64,000 nucleotides of DNA from assembly GCA_030998225.1 (NCBI GenBank), contig JAPYXD010000680.1, positions 6,324,001 through 6,388,000 of the forward strand. Reading direction: 5' to 3'. A program made the translations under genes and the position numbers. Source of the stretch: Diplolepis rosae. Taxonomy: Eukaryota > Arthropoda > Insecta > Hymenoptera > Diplolepididae. Shown in pieces: positions 46,701-61,700 of the stretch (position 1 is the first letter of the stretch; every line of letters begins with the position of its first letter). Below the pieces are notes generated by a model. It saw only the letters and a program-made list of their open reading frames with translations. It ran no database searches and was not told the origin of the DNA.

Positions 46701-49700
46701 AATACCCAAATTTTCGGGCTGTTACACGGAATTCCCCCCTTAATATTATTGTAAGAATTTCAAATTCGTTGAACCATTGTAATAATAATAATAGTGGTTG
46801 GTTTTTAATTCGACTTTAGGGTCCAGAAATAACGTAACTCAGAGTTTCATTTTTTTCCTTCAAACGTTTCGACTCTGATCGGAGTATGATTTATTGTAAT
46901 AATTTGTTAATGTAAATTTTGAAACTTTACTCTAAATTTTTGAAGTTTACCGAACTCTAATGCATTCTTTAACATTTGGTACGTCACAAATGATCACAAT
47001 AATATTAAATAATCTCCAACTTGTCCATATGTCCCAACTCTACTAAAAGTTGGGTAAAGTTTATGGAGCTATTTTTCCCCGTGTGGTAAAAATCATCCAA
47101 AAATAAAACTAATAATAAATCTGGAACTATTCGATATTTCTGAAAGTTTTTACATTTATTTTAACGAAATATTTCTATATCGTTTTGCAAACCTTTAATG
47201 CATTTTTCGAACATTTTCCTAGATTTTACCATAAAATCTAACTTTATGTGAAAAATCGATAAAATTTAAGAAATTTTTAGCCACCAACATGAATTTTTTA
47301 AAATCAATACATACCCTAATTTATATTTATATTTACAAGAATTATAATGTTTATAAAATTTTGAAATTTTTAGTCAATATTTGTGAAAAGGCCTTAATAT
47401 CGTAGATCAATTTTACAGAAATTTATTTTTGCAGTAAGCTTAAAAGATTTTAAAATTTCAACTATTTTCGGATTTAATAGCATTTAAATATTTGAAATAA
47501 AATAAAAATATCACCTTTTTTGTCAGTACAATTTTTTAGAGTTAACATTTTGCTTCCAGCTTGGGCTTATTGGACGAAAAATTTGAGTGGCTTTTTTCTT
47601 GTTATTAGAGAAAAAATTCAACAGAATTATTGTTGTAATTTCTGTTTCAATTGTAAAATACGTTATAAAAAATTAACAATTCTATTTTGCACCAAATTCA
47701 TGCAAGATACGAAAAAAATGTAAGAAGGAAAAATTGTTCGTTTTAAGAAGATCTACAAATTTTTTTGTGACTATTTTTTTATAAGTTATATATTTTCATT
47801 TATTCATCAAAGACGTTATTATGAAAATTAAAAATTCAATTTTTCCACCAAAATGTACGAAATACGGGAAAAATGTTAAGAAGCAAAAATGATTATTTCA
47901 AAAAGATCTACATCTTTGGTCTTGAACACTTTTTCATAGAAGTTATATCTTTTTTTTATTAATGAAAAATATTATTAAAAATAAAAAATTTGAATCAGTC
48001 AAAATCTACTGATTATCAGTGAAATTTGACTAATTTAAATAGCTAAAAAGGGGTTACTGTAAATCAGTCAAATTTTACTGATTATTTCAGTGAAAATTGA
48101 CTGATTTTACAGTGACAAATATTTTGTCACTGATGAATCCGTGAAAATTAATTGATTTAACAGTGAAAAGGAAAATCACTGATTCAATCAGTGAAAATTT
48201 GACTGATTCAGATTTAGAGAGTAAACACGTATAATTATTATAGAAAGAAAAATATAGAGACAGAATATTCATATTATTCAAAAAAAATTTCTCATGCTTA
48301 TAAGAATATGCTTATTAAAATATATTATTTTAATAAATAAATAATTTTGGAAACATAATTTTTCATTATTACTAATACCTATTGTGTAATTTCAATTTTA
48401 ATTTTAAAATGTAAAAAATAAATTATTATTCTTTAATATAAACTTTCTTGTCATAGGTTAATTTATGAATCACGTTAAATAATATTTTAAAATATATATC
48501 TTTTTCAACTTATATCATTAATTACCTAATTTAAAAGATTACTTTTGTTCAATAAAATTAATATATACTGATTCACATAATTGTGTTTAATCTTTATATA
48601 TTTTTTACATTCTGTTATTATTTAAAATAAGTTTCCACTACGAATTTCAAGATGCATTTAATTGCACATACTAAATCAGTAGTCAGTGTTTTAATCACTT
48701 TAAACAATTCCACCGCTTCCGACAATTTAATCTCACTAAAAAAACCATATCACGAATAAAATATAATTTCTATAATATTTCAGTATTAAACGCATTCAGA
48801 CACGTAACATATGTTGCAAAGTGAATTCCATTTCATGAAATACATAAAACAAATTCTATGTGTCGAGATGTTAAAAAAAATTATTATAGACTGTTAAAAT
48901 TGTTCAATTACTTTATAGTTTATGTGAGGAGCAAGCAACATGTACATATGTCCATTTCAGATTATTTTACAAACTGAAACGAAATGTTCTGAGATAAAAA
49001 TCGTGCTTGGCATATTATCTTGACATGATTTTGACTACGTACGTGTAAAAATGAAATAATACTGTCAGCAAGACGTGATGATCACCTGAGTGAACTTACT
49101 TCGTTCAAACAGGATGTAATTACAATGAACGAACAAAATGATAGCATAAATTCAAAAATTCAGCAACCTGTGTCCAGAAAAATAATCTTTTATCCTCCTA
49201 TAATTCGAATACTCAATTACAAAGACAACTTAATCAAATTCTACTTTGAAAATTTTACTTTGCTTCCACACAAAAAATTTCCCGTAATGCATTTTTTATA
49301 TTGAAATATATACACATTTATTACTAAATTGACACTTGGTATGGAAAAATGAAAAATATTATATAGTCTAAAACTTATTTTTCCTAAAATTGCACCAAAC
49401 TTGCAAAGGAATGCATAAGAAGGTGGTGTCAACGAGAAATATTTTTATGGGCACGTTTCCTCACACAGAAAGATGTGTAAAACTGTTAAATTCACCGAAA
49501 ATTTTACAGGCGAAATAAAATTTCAATTTTTCCCTCACTAAAAAATAGTTTTGCTCCAAATAAAGTATTAAACATTTAAAACAAATTAAAACCTAGTTTT
49601 AGATTTTTAAATTCTGGCAATCTCTGCCTCAAAATTGAATTTTACATTTTATCATCCATTAAGGTTTTTGAATTTGAAATTGAGTGACATGAATGCTGGA

Positions 49701-52700
49701 TACAACTCCAATTAAATTAAAATGCCTTTGAATTATACAGGAGATTTACTATCCATCATATTTTTCACAGTCGAAAAATTTAAAAAATTAGTAAAATTAT
49801 TGTAATATCAATTAATATAAATTGGAATTGTAAAAAAAATTAAAATTTTGAGTACCTATCACAATAAAAAAAATAAGCACAATATAGAGTGCAATAATGA
49901 AACAGATTTTAAAATTTTTGTCTGAAAACAATTTGCATAAAAAGTAGTCATAAAAACAAGTGGGAAAAAATTTACATCCGAAAAAAGGTTTTTTTTTGTA
50001 TTTTTGAAAAATACTTTGGGAAAATCAAATTTACTACCAGCCGCTGATATTTTCCAGAAAGCTCTACAAATTGTCCTCATAAAATTTTTCAATCAAATAA
50101 AAATTAAAAAAATTATAGTATTTAAAAATTTTTAAAAATCAATAATAAAAATTCATTTTCCAGACAAACTATACAAGATACGGAAAAACGTCACAATACG
50201 AAATTGTTTGCTTAAATGAGATCTACAAATTTGCATTCACACATTGTTTGATGAGGTAAATATTTTTTGTTTTGATTTTGAAAAACAACTTTTGAATATC
50301 AAGATTTCAATTTTTCGAACAAAATATGCAAGACATGGAAAAAACGTTATAATGCAAAATTGTTAGCTTAAATACGTTCTGCAAATTTCCAGCCTCACAT
50401 TTTTTGATAAGATGCATATTTCTCGTTTTAACTTTTTCCCTTTAAATCACAAGTCTTAGTTCCTTGTTTTCAATTGTGAACCTCGAGAGCGAAGTGCGAG
50501 TATCGTGATCAGAATGTATTCCTCAGAGTCGAACTAACTTTTTAACGATGAAACAAGTCGATGAATAAGTGAAGTTTAGTAAAGTAGCGGAAACATAAAA
50601 TAATACATAAACAATAATAGTTATCGGCTAATATTACGTAACGTGACGTAATAAGCAAGTGAACAGGAGTGTAAGAAGTAATCCTTATTAGAAACTGGTT
50701 CAAGGGTAAATACAAAGTAAATTTAGATAGTATTCGACTATTGATACCGAATTCGTAACCAGCCTAAAAATTCAAGAAAACAAACTTTCATGATCAATGG
50801 AAATTTCTTAGACATACTGTCAATGAAAACATTTAAATGATGCACATAAAAAAAATTTTTGATTCGAAGAATTTTTTTTTTCTAAAACAAGCTCTTCTTA
50901 GAGCGAAATTTTTCCTAACATTCAAAATTGAATATAAAAAAAAGTTGTATCTGTTAAAAAGTTAATTCCTTCTTGAAATTCGGTTATACTATTTTTCAGT
51001 ACTTATAATGGAAAACTTGTGAAAATTTACGCGGCTGACAGTTTCTGTCAATAAAAGAAAGAGTTTTTTCATATGCAATCAAAGAAAATTTTTTCAAAAG
51101 TAGTTGTCCTACTAAAAATCAGATCTCTGGAAAAAGAAGTTTTTCTATGATTTTAAGGCTTATAATATCAACAGTCGTGTCTTATGAAAAAAAGCATTAT
51201 TTTTTTATGAATAAAATTTTGAACTCACGAAAAATAATACTTTTAATAATTTTTTTTGTAATAGAATTTTTTCTTACTGTCACTCCTCACAATTTTTTTG
51301 AAAATAATTGGATTTCCATAAATCATGGCTCATTTTTTCGGGGAAAATATTCTCTACATCTCTACTATTTCCCATTTTTCAAATAGGTAACTAATCTCCA
51401 AATATAGTTTTTCTTTCTAAAAAATGTTTCTTATCATAAAATTGTTTTAACGATTTCAGCCATTTGAAACTTTACTTTTAAAATTGGAAATAGTAGAGTT
51501 CTAGAGAATATTTTCCCCGAAAAAGTAATCCATGATTTTTGGAAATCCAATAATTTTTAAAAACTTTATAAGAAGCGTCAGTAAGAAAACATTATATTAC
51601 AAAATACATTATCAAAAGTATTATTATTCCTGAGTTCAAAATTTTATTCATAAAAAAATAATATTTTTTATTTCATAAGACACGACTAATGATATCATTT
51701 CAAGTCTTAAAATCATAGAAAACTTTTTTTTCCAGTGACCTAATTTTTGGTACGACAACTACCTTAAGTAATTGAATTTCAGATTAATTCATTTAAAATG
51801 ATGAATATGTTCATGAAATCAATAAATTGATCTTCTTAAGGTAGTTGATCCACGAAAATTAGATCTCAGGCAAAAATAGATAGTTTTGCTTTCAAGAATA
51901 GCAATATTATTATTGAAGGGCTATTTTGGAAGTGAAAAGATTAATTTCCATGAGAAAAATTTGAAATACAGAAAAATAATTTTATTAATAAATTTTATAT
52001 TTGCCCCAACTTTTTTTCTTATCGCTTCTTACCAAATTTTAAAAAATTATGCAATTTTAATAAATTACAAATCACTTTTTCAAGAAAAAGATTCCCTACA
52101 ACTTGACCATTTCCAATTTTCGAAAATGAATAAATTATTATCAAATTCAGCAATTTGTTTATAAAAATTTCGTTTTGAAAATGTTTTTATAATGGTTTCA
52201 GCCATTAAAGAATTTATTTTTAAAAATCAAAAACGGTGAAGTTGTGGGAAATTATTTCTCTGAAAAAATGATTCATGATTTATTAGAATTGCATAATTTT
52301 TTTAAATTTGATAAGAAGCGATAAGAAAAAAAGTTGGGTAAAAAATAAAATTTATTAATAACATTATTTTTCTGTGTTTCAAATTTTTTACATGTAAAAT
52401 AATCTTTTCTCTTTCAAAATAGCCCTTCAATAATAATATTGCTATTCTTGAAAGCATAATTGTCTATTTTTGCCTGAGGTCTAATTTTCATGGATGAAAA
52501 CTACCTAAAAATTGGGAATAGAACTTAAATGAAAAAAACTAATTCTCATTTATTATGAGAATGTAAAAAATGTCATCCGCCATCAATGCTGTGTACGGAA
52601 GGATTTACATTATGAGGTAATCACTGACGTATGCATATATTACATTTTAGGTGCTTGAAACATTTTGCTATTCTTCAACTGTGAAATATATTCCAGCTAA

Positions 52701-55700
52701 ATGTTTGTTCCTCTTTTGATAATACGGCTCTACCGCTAAGCAGATAAAAAATGAATGACAGAGTTTAGTCAGCTGTTGGAAGTCTACAACCAAAGATTGG
52801 AAGCCTCAGAAAATTGTATACAGTGTGTCAGGTGGAAGTTTTTCAAGGCGGCTAAAATGCCTCATAACTTTATTATTATATCAATCGTCGTAATTGCTTT
52901 ATCATCAGTTGAAAGTAAGTATTCGAGCTTTTTAAAGAGACAAAAAGTTTCAAAAACACCCCCACCCCAAACACACATGACCACAAATTTTTCTAGGTCA
53001 AATATTCTGAAAACAGCAATAGATTTTTTTCTGTAAATTTTACGAATCTTTTTCCTGCGTTATTTGTGATTCCATAAAGCATAATAACTTTTGTTATTAA
53101 TTATACAAACGTTACGGCGCAAATCCGAATAAATGCTTTATGCAAGTTAATTGAATTTAAAAAATTTTTAAAAACTTTATGGAAAGAAATATTTCTTGAT
53201 ATTAATACTATGTACATTTTTGAATATTTGCATAAATTTTACCTTCAAAAATTAAATTTATGTCTTTTAAAATTTATTTGCGACCGATGGGAAACCTATT
53301 ATTTACATTTTTTATTTATTTTTTCTAGCATTTATACTATCAGAAAGTGAAAATGATAAAAATCCTCTAGAAGTTCCATGTTATGGGGCATGTGAATTTG
53401 AATGCCATTGGGCTGACTTTAAGGACATTTGTATTGTTGTAAGTTCGTTTAAATTGTTTATTTTAATCAGATCAATTTAAAAATACAAATAAAACTTCAT
53501 TGTCAAATGAATTCCTAATCTTAGAAATACTTTTTTTCAAAAGACTTGTGCAGAATGGTGTAAAACTCACGGAGGACCAGACAATTTACAAAGTAGAACT
53601 TCGCTTCGTTTGCTGACAAATGCAGTAAATTCAGATAAAAATTAATGACTCTATTAAAGATATATTATGTGGGAGAATTTATTAGTCTTCATATAGACTA
53701 ATTCATTTTTAACTGTGAATATAAAAGCGAAATTTTGTTCCTATATTTTAAATGAAGACAACTATTTAATCGATTGTGATTTATCGATAGATAGCGTATT
53801 GAATTAAATATTTCACTTACATGAATATAATTTATGTATGCATAGAAACATTAAGATTGAAACTCTGAATAGAAACTCTGAAGCTGCCTGGAGGGAACAT
53901 TGAATCCGTGATAGCAAACATGGTTAAGAAAGCATGCCAGCTGAGATTGAATCAGAAATAGAGCAAATGTGTAATTTAGACGACAAATAAATACCCAGAT
54001 GTGCTAGATTAATGCTTTAACACAAATCTCATGTTTCTGCAGAAATTTACATTCATATGGAACAATGCAATGTACTTTGTACGCTGTGTAATTTAAATAA
54101 TAGGGAAATCATTATCAACTTTGTATACACCATTTGATTGAATAAATGCCTTCTTATTTTTTTAATATAAGTTATTATATCCTAAAAACCTTGTTTATCT
54201 TTTTAAAAAAATATATTAAGTTATAAGATGCTGCACTAAGAAACACATTTTTTTGATCTGACCAAAACATTTTATTGAATTATTCAAGACCTTTGGTTAA
54301 GTTAAACAAATTTGGTTAATTGTTTAGAAATTTCAAAAAATCAAATTGCAGGAAACTATGCTTTTGTAGAGGCTGCAAATAAGGAAAAAGGTTCATTATG
54401 TGTTTCTGGAATCTATGACTCTATGTCAGTTGAAAAAAATTATTTTGTTTAGAAGTAAACAATACTTAGAACTTTACACGCATTTTTCTCATAAACAAGT
54501 TTTCAAAGTCGATTCCCACGATATCTCTGGAAGGACACAACTAGTCGTTTTTAAATTTAAATCACTTATTGAAAATATAAATATTAACTACTTTGACAAA
54601 GGAATTTTCATCTTTAGTTGCATACAACAGATTTTGTCGTTTAATCAACTAAAAATTTGTTCAATCTTAAAATAAGAAAATTCTTTGGTTGATCCAACTA
54701 AATTTTGGGTGGATTGACCAAATATTTGAGTTTGATAAGATTCCAATTTTAAATTCTATTAAAAATCTTAACGTTTTCATTACATGTGTAAATTTTTTTG
54801 GGTAAAATTTAAACCCGCTCACCGTAGTTTTTTTTATTAATTGTAAAAAATGGTTCGAAAACATAGGAAATTCCATTTATCAAACAAAATATCCAAGGCG
54901 GGAATAAATGTCAGCAAATAAAGTTGTTTCTTTTTCTTGTTTTATTGGGAAAAGTAATTTCTACATGTTTTGTATAAAACATTTTTCAATAAAATCAAAA
55001 AATTTGACGTAGCTAACAAACAAATTTTTGTGTTTTTTTACTGCGGCAGAGTTACAGGTCGCTGCAATCATCCAATACAAAAAGTCGAAAAAGATTAATA
55101 AACACAAATAGACTGACTATTGTAGTACACAAAGATTTTGTTGTTGGCAAAATGGCGGCCTTTTTTTGTTTTTTAGCATTTTTTCAATTTTTAATCATTT
55201 TTTTCTCCGGAAGTTATGCAAAAAAAATGCCCATGTTCGACGAGAGATAATTCATCTAGAAATATACTCCAAAAATTTCAACCAAATTAGACGAGTGGTT
55301 TTCGAAAAAGCTCTGCCCCAGTTGTAAAAAACATGGTTTCGAGAAAAACGCCTTCAAAGTTTGGGTTATGAATTTCAGCCAAAGTTCTACAACTCAAAAT
55401 TTACTATTCAAAATAAAGTTCCACCAGCAATTCTTTACGGATTCCGATAATTTTTGTTTAGAAATATTCAGCATTGAATTTGGAAGACAGTAATCAAATC
55501 CGATCTACGAATTTGTTGATGTATGCAATTTTGCATAAACAAATTAAGTGGCAAAATCAGAAATTTGCACATTTTTGTGATTTTTGTATCTTTAACAGTT
55601 TTTGAGTTATTACTACAAAAATTCAATTTTCTAAGCGCAAGTTCCAATTTTTTTTTCAACCGTTAAAGTCTAGCATGTATGTCGTCAAGAGAATATATTC

Positions 55701-58700
55701 CTGAAAGTTTACAATATCTTTATGGCTCATTAAGATAAGGTAAAATAACGTAATGGAACAATTTCATAGAAAAGTTTACGACTGCAGTCTAATGACCTTG
55801 GTGTTATAATGCTTGAGGTGAGTGCAAGTGTATAACAATTTCATAATTATACTACATATTTAGAATTTAGATATTGAAATATCAGCGAAAAAACCATATT
55901 GAAAAAAGATTCCAAAAATTTATAAGTTATATAATTAATAAAATTTTATATTACGGTTGAGTTAATAAATGGAATGTAGCAGTAGTAGTTTATTTTACTA
56001 ATTCTAATCAGTGATGAAATTCTAGCCATACAATAAGTTTTTATTTACATTAACTGAAAAATTAGTTAAAATCAACTGATCTGCAACTATATTTCATTCA
56101 CTGAATGATATTAGTAGAAATACTACTGATCTAAATTGGTGAAAAATTCCGATTGAAATGAAGAATAAATGGATTATGTTTTACAGTACTTTTATAAATT
56201 ATTGCAATACTTTGATGTGCAAAAAAAGCAGGAATTGAATCTCAAGATCATTTTCAGTAAAAGACGAATCCTATACATTTTTTAAAAATTTCATTTATTT
56301 ATACAACGGTACTAAAACTCTACGGCCGACTTTCTGCGCACATTATGTACATAACTGTTAAAATTCGTCTTTATCGTGATAAACCTTGTCTAAAGCTAGT
56401 TTGGAAGGTGTTAAAACATATTTTTAAAAAATAAAATTTTTCCAAACGAGACTGTTTGAATACAAATGATCACACAATGTTTATCATTCTATAAATTTTG
56501 ATATTAACAAATTGATAGATTTTTTAAAATACTCAAAAAAGATAAACTTTCATCCATTCATTAAAATTTCAGCCTTTAGTGGTTCCAAAAAACTATACGA
56601 GGTACGAAAAAAATGTTGGGGTCAAAATTGTTTATCTCAAGAAGATATACAAATTTACTTCAGACCATTTTTTGATCGGACACGCGGTTTTCGTTTTAAT
56701 CGTAAAAACATCATCAAAATTAAAAAATTCTTTTTTGCACCTAATCTATGCGGTATTCGAAGAAAATTATCAGAAAGAAAATTGTTTCCTTCAAAAAAAT
56801 CTACAGTTTTGCTGTTGACTAATTTCTCATAGGAGTTATATATTTTCTTTTATACATCAAAAATACAAAAATAAAAACTTCAATTTTCCCGCCAAAATAT
56901 ACGAGATAGGGAAAAAATGTTTGAAAACAAAATTGTTTATTTCTAAAAGATCTACAACTTCGGTGTTGGTCATTTTATTTAACAATTGATATCTTTTGAT
57001 TATTAAAGAAAAATATTATTTGAAAAAATACTTCGGGGCATGAAGCGCGACGACCGAATCGCGGGCCCTAGTTTTTAAATGCAAGCGTCGCTTTAATAGA
57101 TATAAAATAAAAATCGAGCGCGAAGCGCAAGTATTACGATGATAATGTGTTCCTTAAGGCCGATAGAGCTTTAAGTAAATAAAATTTCGTTTGAAATCGA
57201 AAACAAATTTAGTCATTTGTATTTAAAGGACACAGAACACCGAGCGCGAAGCGCAAGGTTTTCATACTTCGGATTAAGAACTCAATTACAATGCTGCATA
57301 GTTTTACTTTGAGAAATGTCATTTTGCTATGATATCAAGAATGAAAAAAAATTAGACTCAGCCATTTGCACTTTCTATTTTATACTTTATTCAATTTTAG
57401 GAATAACTTATACCACTTTATTCAGTTAGGAATGGAAATATTGAATTAATAACACTGAAGACAATAAAATACAATTTTTTCTCTATGAATATAAGTCATG
57501 ATTAAACAGAAAGAAAATTTTTAGTCAAAACTAGTTGGTTCCTCATAATGCGGTGAAAACAAGTCGAAAAGGAAAAAAGGGCCGCGTGGGCCTTTTTTTA
57601 AGAAGAAAGAGCCCTCTACATTTTTTCCCCAGGACCCAAAATTTCTCTCAGCGCCCATGGTTCAGTTTATGAAATTTTGCAGAAGAAAGAAGGTATATCC
57701 ACTTTTTAAGAACATATTATACCACAATTCTCGTTTTCTTTAAAAACTCTAGCATTTTTGAGTGTCTTATGATTTTTGACTTTGAGATTTATTATTTTAA
57801 TTTGGGAACAGTTGTTTCCATAAAATTTTGCTAATGAGAAAACTCTTGCTTTTTTTGAGCATATTTCAGCAAAATCTTTCAATTGTTTTCTTTTAAACAC
57901 TTTGGAAGTTTTGTCAGTGAAATTATGATTACGTATTTAAAATTTTAATTTTACTTCGAAATTGACGTGCATGTCCGTAAGATATTCTCAAGTCGGTCAA
58001 TGTCTCCCTACCTCTCCAATTTTTTAAGTCTAATAAATCAAGCAATGTAGTGACCCACAAAATATTATTTTATTATGTGTTGATTCCTTTTAAATTTATA
58101 ATTAAATATTTCTTACCGACAAAAAAATTTCTGCAGATGCTCCTGGTGCATTTCCACAACGTGTCGGTAACCAAACTGTATTCCAAGCTTGAGACATCGT
58201 TTGAAAGTCATACCAGAACGAAGTATAATTATGCCACCTGCAATGTAGAACAATAATTTTTAAATATAACAAAGATTTATTTAATTTTTTTAGTTTTATA
58301 AATTTTTTTGATAATGGAAAAATTAAAATGTTCAATACAATTTCACAAAAAGATTTCAAATTCTTTAAATTTGAATTTATGTATGATTTTTCTATTTTTT
58401 AATGCAATTTTTGCCTTTACAAAATTCATAATAATATATGCCAAAAAAATTGTATTGTATACTTTTCATGTACAGTTATATCTTTTTCATCTTTTTTCAA
58501 AGGGTTATATATATACTACTATAATAAATGTAATAAATATTTCCTCAAACTTCTACAACTATTATTATGATTAAATGAGGGTCAAAAAAATTTCTGTTTT
58601 CAAATAATAACTAAAATTTTGGATAATGTTATAAGTTACAATTTCGGTTATTTAACGTTTATCTTTATATATAAAACAATTTATCGTAGTATTTGGTTTC

Positions 58701-61700
58701 CAATATGATTGAACCAAACTGGTCCCAAATGACTGCACATTGTGAAAATTTGAATAGCGACAGAGTCACGTATATGAAATATAATTTAATATAACAATGC
58801 AACGTCAGTAATCACTTACTTGACGCAATCTGCATGAAAGCACGAATCCATTTTGAGATGAATTTCCGCGCTTCGCTTTAGCTTGTTCCGTGGAGAATAA
58901 AGATGAATGGACCCATGGGTAATAATTGCGTAAGCCCTAAGGACAGGAGTGTACGGCAAATCGCTACCCCGAATATTAAAGAGCCAAGCAATCTCATCCA
59001 AAGCTGTAATTACTAGTGCATCTGCAGAAGCCAGATACATTTCCAGCCTCACCTGTTTTATTTTTTCTTGCCATGGTTTACCTGAGTACTTGTCTTCCAA
59101 TGCGAAAGCCATATCTCTATTATATGATTTTCTATCAACTATCCAAATATTGTCCACCAAGTTTTCATAAACTGGCACCAAACTTATGGACGTATTCACT
59201 GGTAAAAATAAAAATACTTTAATTCCAATTTAAATATTCCTATCTTACCGGCACGTTAGTTGTTGCAACTCGATTTCCATGCAAAATAAGATAACGTATT
59301 GAAATTTTTTTAATTATAAACATTCATGATCAGAAAGATCTTATTGCATTTTATTTATTTCATAAATAAACGCGTTATCTCATTTTGATTGGAAATGGGA
59401 TTATAGGAACTAAAATGCCGATAAGGTAGGAATCTTTGGGTGATTCATGGTATTAAGAGGGCGAGTGTCTGTTATTTTTCAATGGCAAAACTAATTTCGG
59501 TTGGTACACTTTTTTCGAAAACTGCTAAAGCAATCTTAATGAATTTTTGTATACTTATCGCTCAATGACAAAAGACAAAATTTCGATAGAGTGGTTTAGA
59601 AAAATCTTTTTTTGAAATAATCTGTGGAGTTCAAAAACTTTAATTTTTTTTAATTTTTGAGGTTTGTCGTTTTAATGTTCCCATGCGAATTTTAGAAAGT
59701 TCTCTACTTTATTTATGCTTAGTCTAAAGATTTGTAGCTTAAGAAACAAAAAATTAAAAAACCATATCAAGTTCTTTATTAATTAATTATTAATATATCA
59801 TTTATATAAATTATTATTGTTATATTTTCAAATTCTTTAATATTATTATATAATATTATTAATATATTAATTGTCGAATCGAATGACCTTGGCTCGAATC
59901 CTAGCACAGTCGAAAGCGTCTTTTTTTCCGCAGATTTTCAAATTCTTCAAAAATTTAAATTTAATTTGCATTTATTGCGATATAAGAGTTTGAAACTGTC
60001 TACAAAGACACCTGTCGGCAATGTATCCTATCTGATACGCGACTAATGATCCTCCGATAATGTAGGCAGTGACAAAAATTCCGAACTCGACTAAATAATT
60101 TGAAATTATTCATTTAATTATAAAAAATTTATTTTGAATATATTTCGACCAAATAGTTCATTAAACTGAATTAAAACATACTAAATATTAATTAAAATTT
60201 TGTGTTAGAGTACAAAAATTATTAGAATAATTTAATTATTAATTTCAAATTAATTAGGTGAGTTTGAAATTTTTGTCACCGGCAATCGAAAGACCTGGGC
60301 TCGAATCCCAGCGCAGTCGAAAGCGTCTTTTTTCCCACAGAAAGATTTTCAAATTCTTCAAATATTTAATTATTCATAATTTATTATGTTTAATCCTCTC
60401 CGATCGGCAACAAAAAGTTAATTTGTAGAAAAACATTCTAAAAGTCAATTCTTGATTTTCCACCAGAAGATTTTGTTTAAAAAATAAAGGCCTTGCTTTG
60501 TTTTTTATTCGATTTATATATTAAAATCAATAGAATTCAAAATCAAAAAACTATATGAAAATATTAATAAGTTAATTATAAAAAATAATTCTAAACATTT
60601 ATATGAATTAACTCCTAATTTTTTGTAGCGATTTTTTGGGCTAAACAATTATAGTTTTTCGAATTTAAAAACTCTTTCAATATTTTTAATTATTTTCAAA
60701 ACTTCTGATTTTGAGTCAACATTTATAATAACATAATTATATTCATTGAGAAATATGTATACATGCACGGAGAAAAATATAATTCTCCCGATCTATAAAC
60801 AGAAAAAACTTTTGTTCTTATTGAAAAAGACGTTTGTTTACTTTCTTTTTCTGAATCCAAAATAAAGATTTTCTTGTTGCAAAAAAATGTGATTGATTGT
60901 AAAAAATGACGAATTTGAATAGAACAAATCCTTTGCTGAAATGATTTTCAAAATTTTTAAATGTATTATTTTGACCCAACCATCGATTTTTTCAACAAAA
61001 TTTTGTTTTTTCAATTTACAAATTTATTCTTTTACAGACACTAAATTCTTTCGATTAAAAAAGGAAAGTCAATTAAGAAATTTGTGTATACTAAGAAAAC
61101 ATTTTTTTGACACGATAGCAATGCACAAATTTGTTTGAATGTATCAAATGTTTTCCTGAATGTACATTTCTCTGTGTAAATAAATTTTATTTTGAAACAA
61201 ACAGTATTATTGAATTTACTAAAATTTATTTCTTTAATAATACTTTTGTTCAATACCTTGCATCAATTTTTTACGTCAAGCAATTTTAGTGAGAAAATTA
61301 GCTGATAGGAATTTGGGGGGGGGGGGGGGGTAAATTGCTTTGTTGTAGTCTAAACTTAATCTAAAATTTCGCTAAGAATAATTGGAGATAATGAAAAAAC
61401 TTTTATTACCGAAATCATTTTGCCAAAATTTCCACCTGAAGCCTGGTACAAGTTTTGGATTAGCTCCGATCCTTACTCTTTGTCCGTTAAATTCATTTAT
61501 TAGCCATTGTGTTATTGTGGGAACCTGTCAAATTTATGATTTTAATTTAAGGGCATGTAATACTTGATAAAATTAGTAAGTTTATGCGAACAAAACTTAG
61601 TCCAGTTTCTGCATATTTATACTTACCAAATACAAAGGATATTGTTCTAAAAATTTGGGAAATAGTAGACAAGATAAAAATGGACGTAGATAGTGATAGA

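Noticed and set aside
52857..53645. Cysteine-rich gene as a polydnavirus cys-motif or teratocyte-type protein
   Set aside because: Those families carry an adjacent CC pair and different spacing; this one has strict CX3C spacing with no CC.
59221..59290. Possible extra aminopeptidase exon ending at donor GTAAGA near 59,245
   Set aside because: The phase and missing segment are fully supplied by the exon at 61,410-61,524, and the translation there does not match the family.
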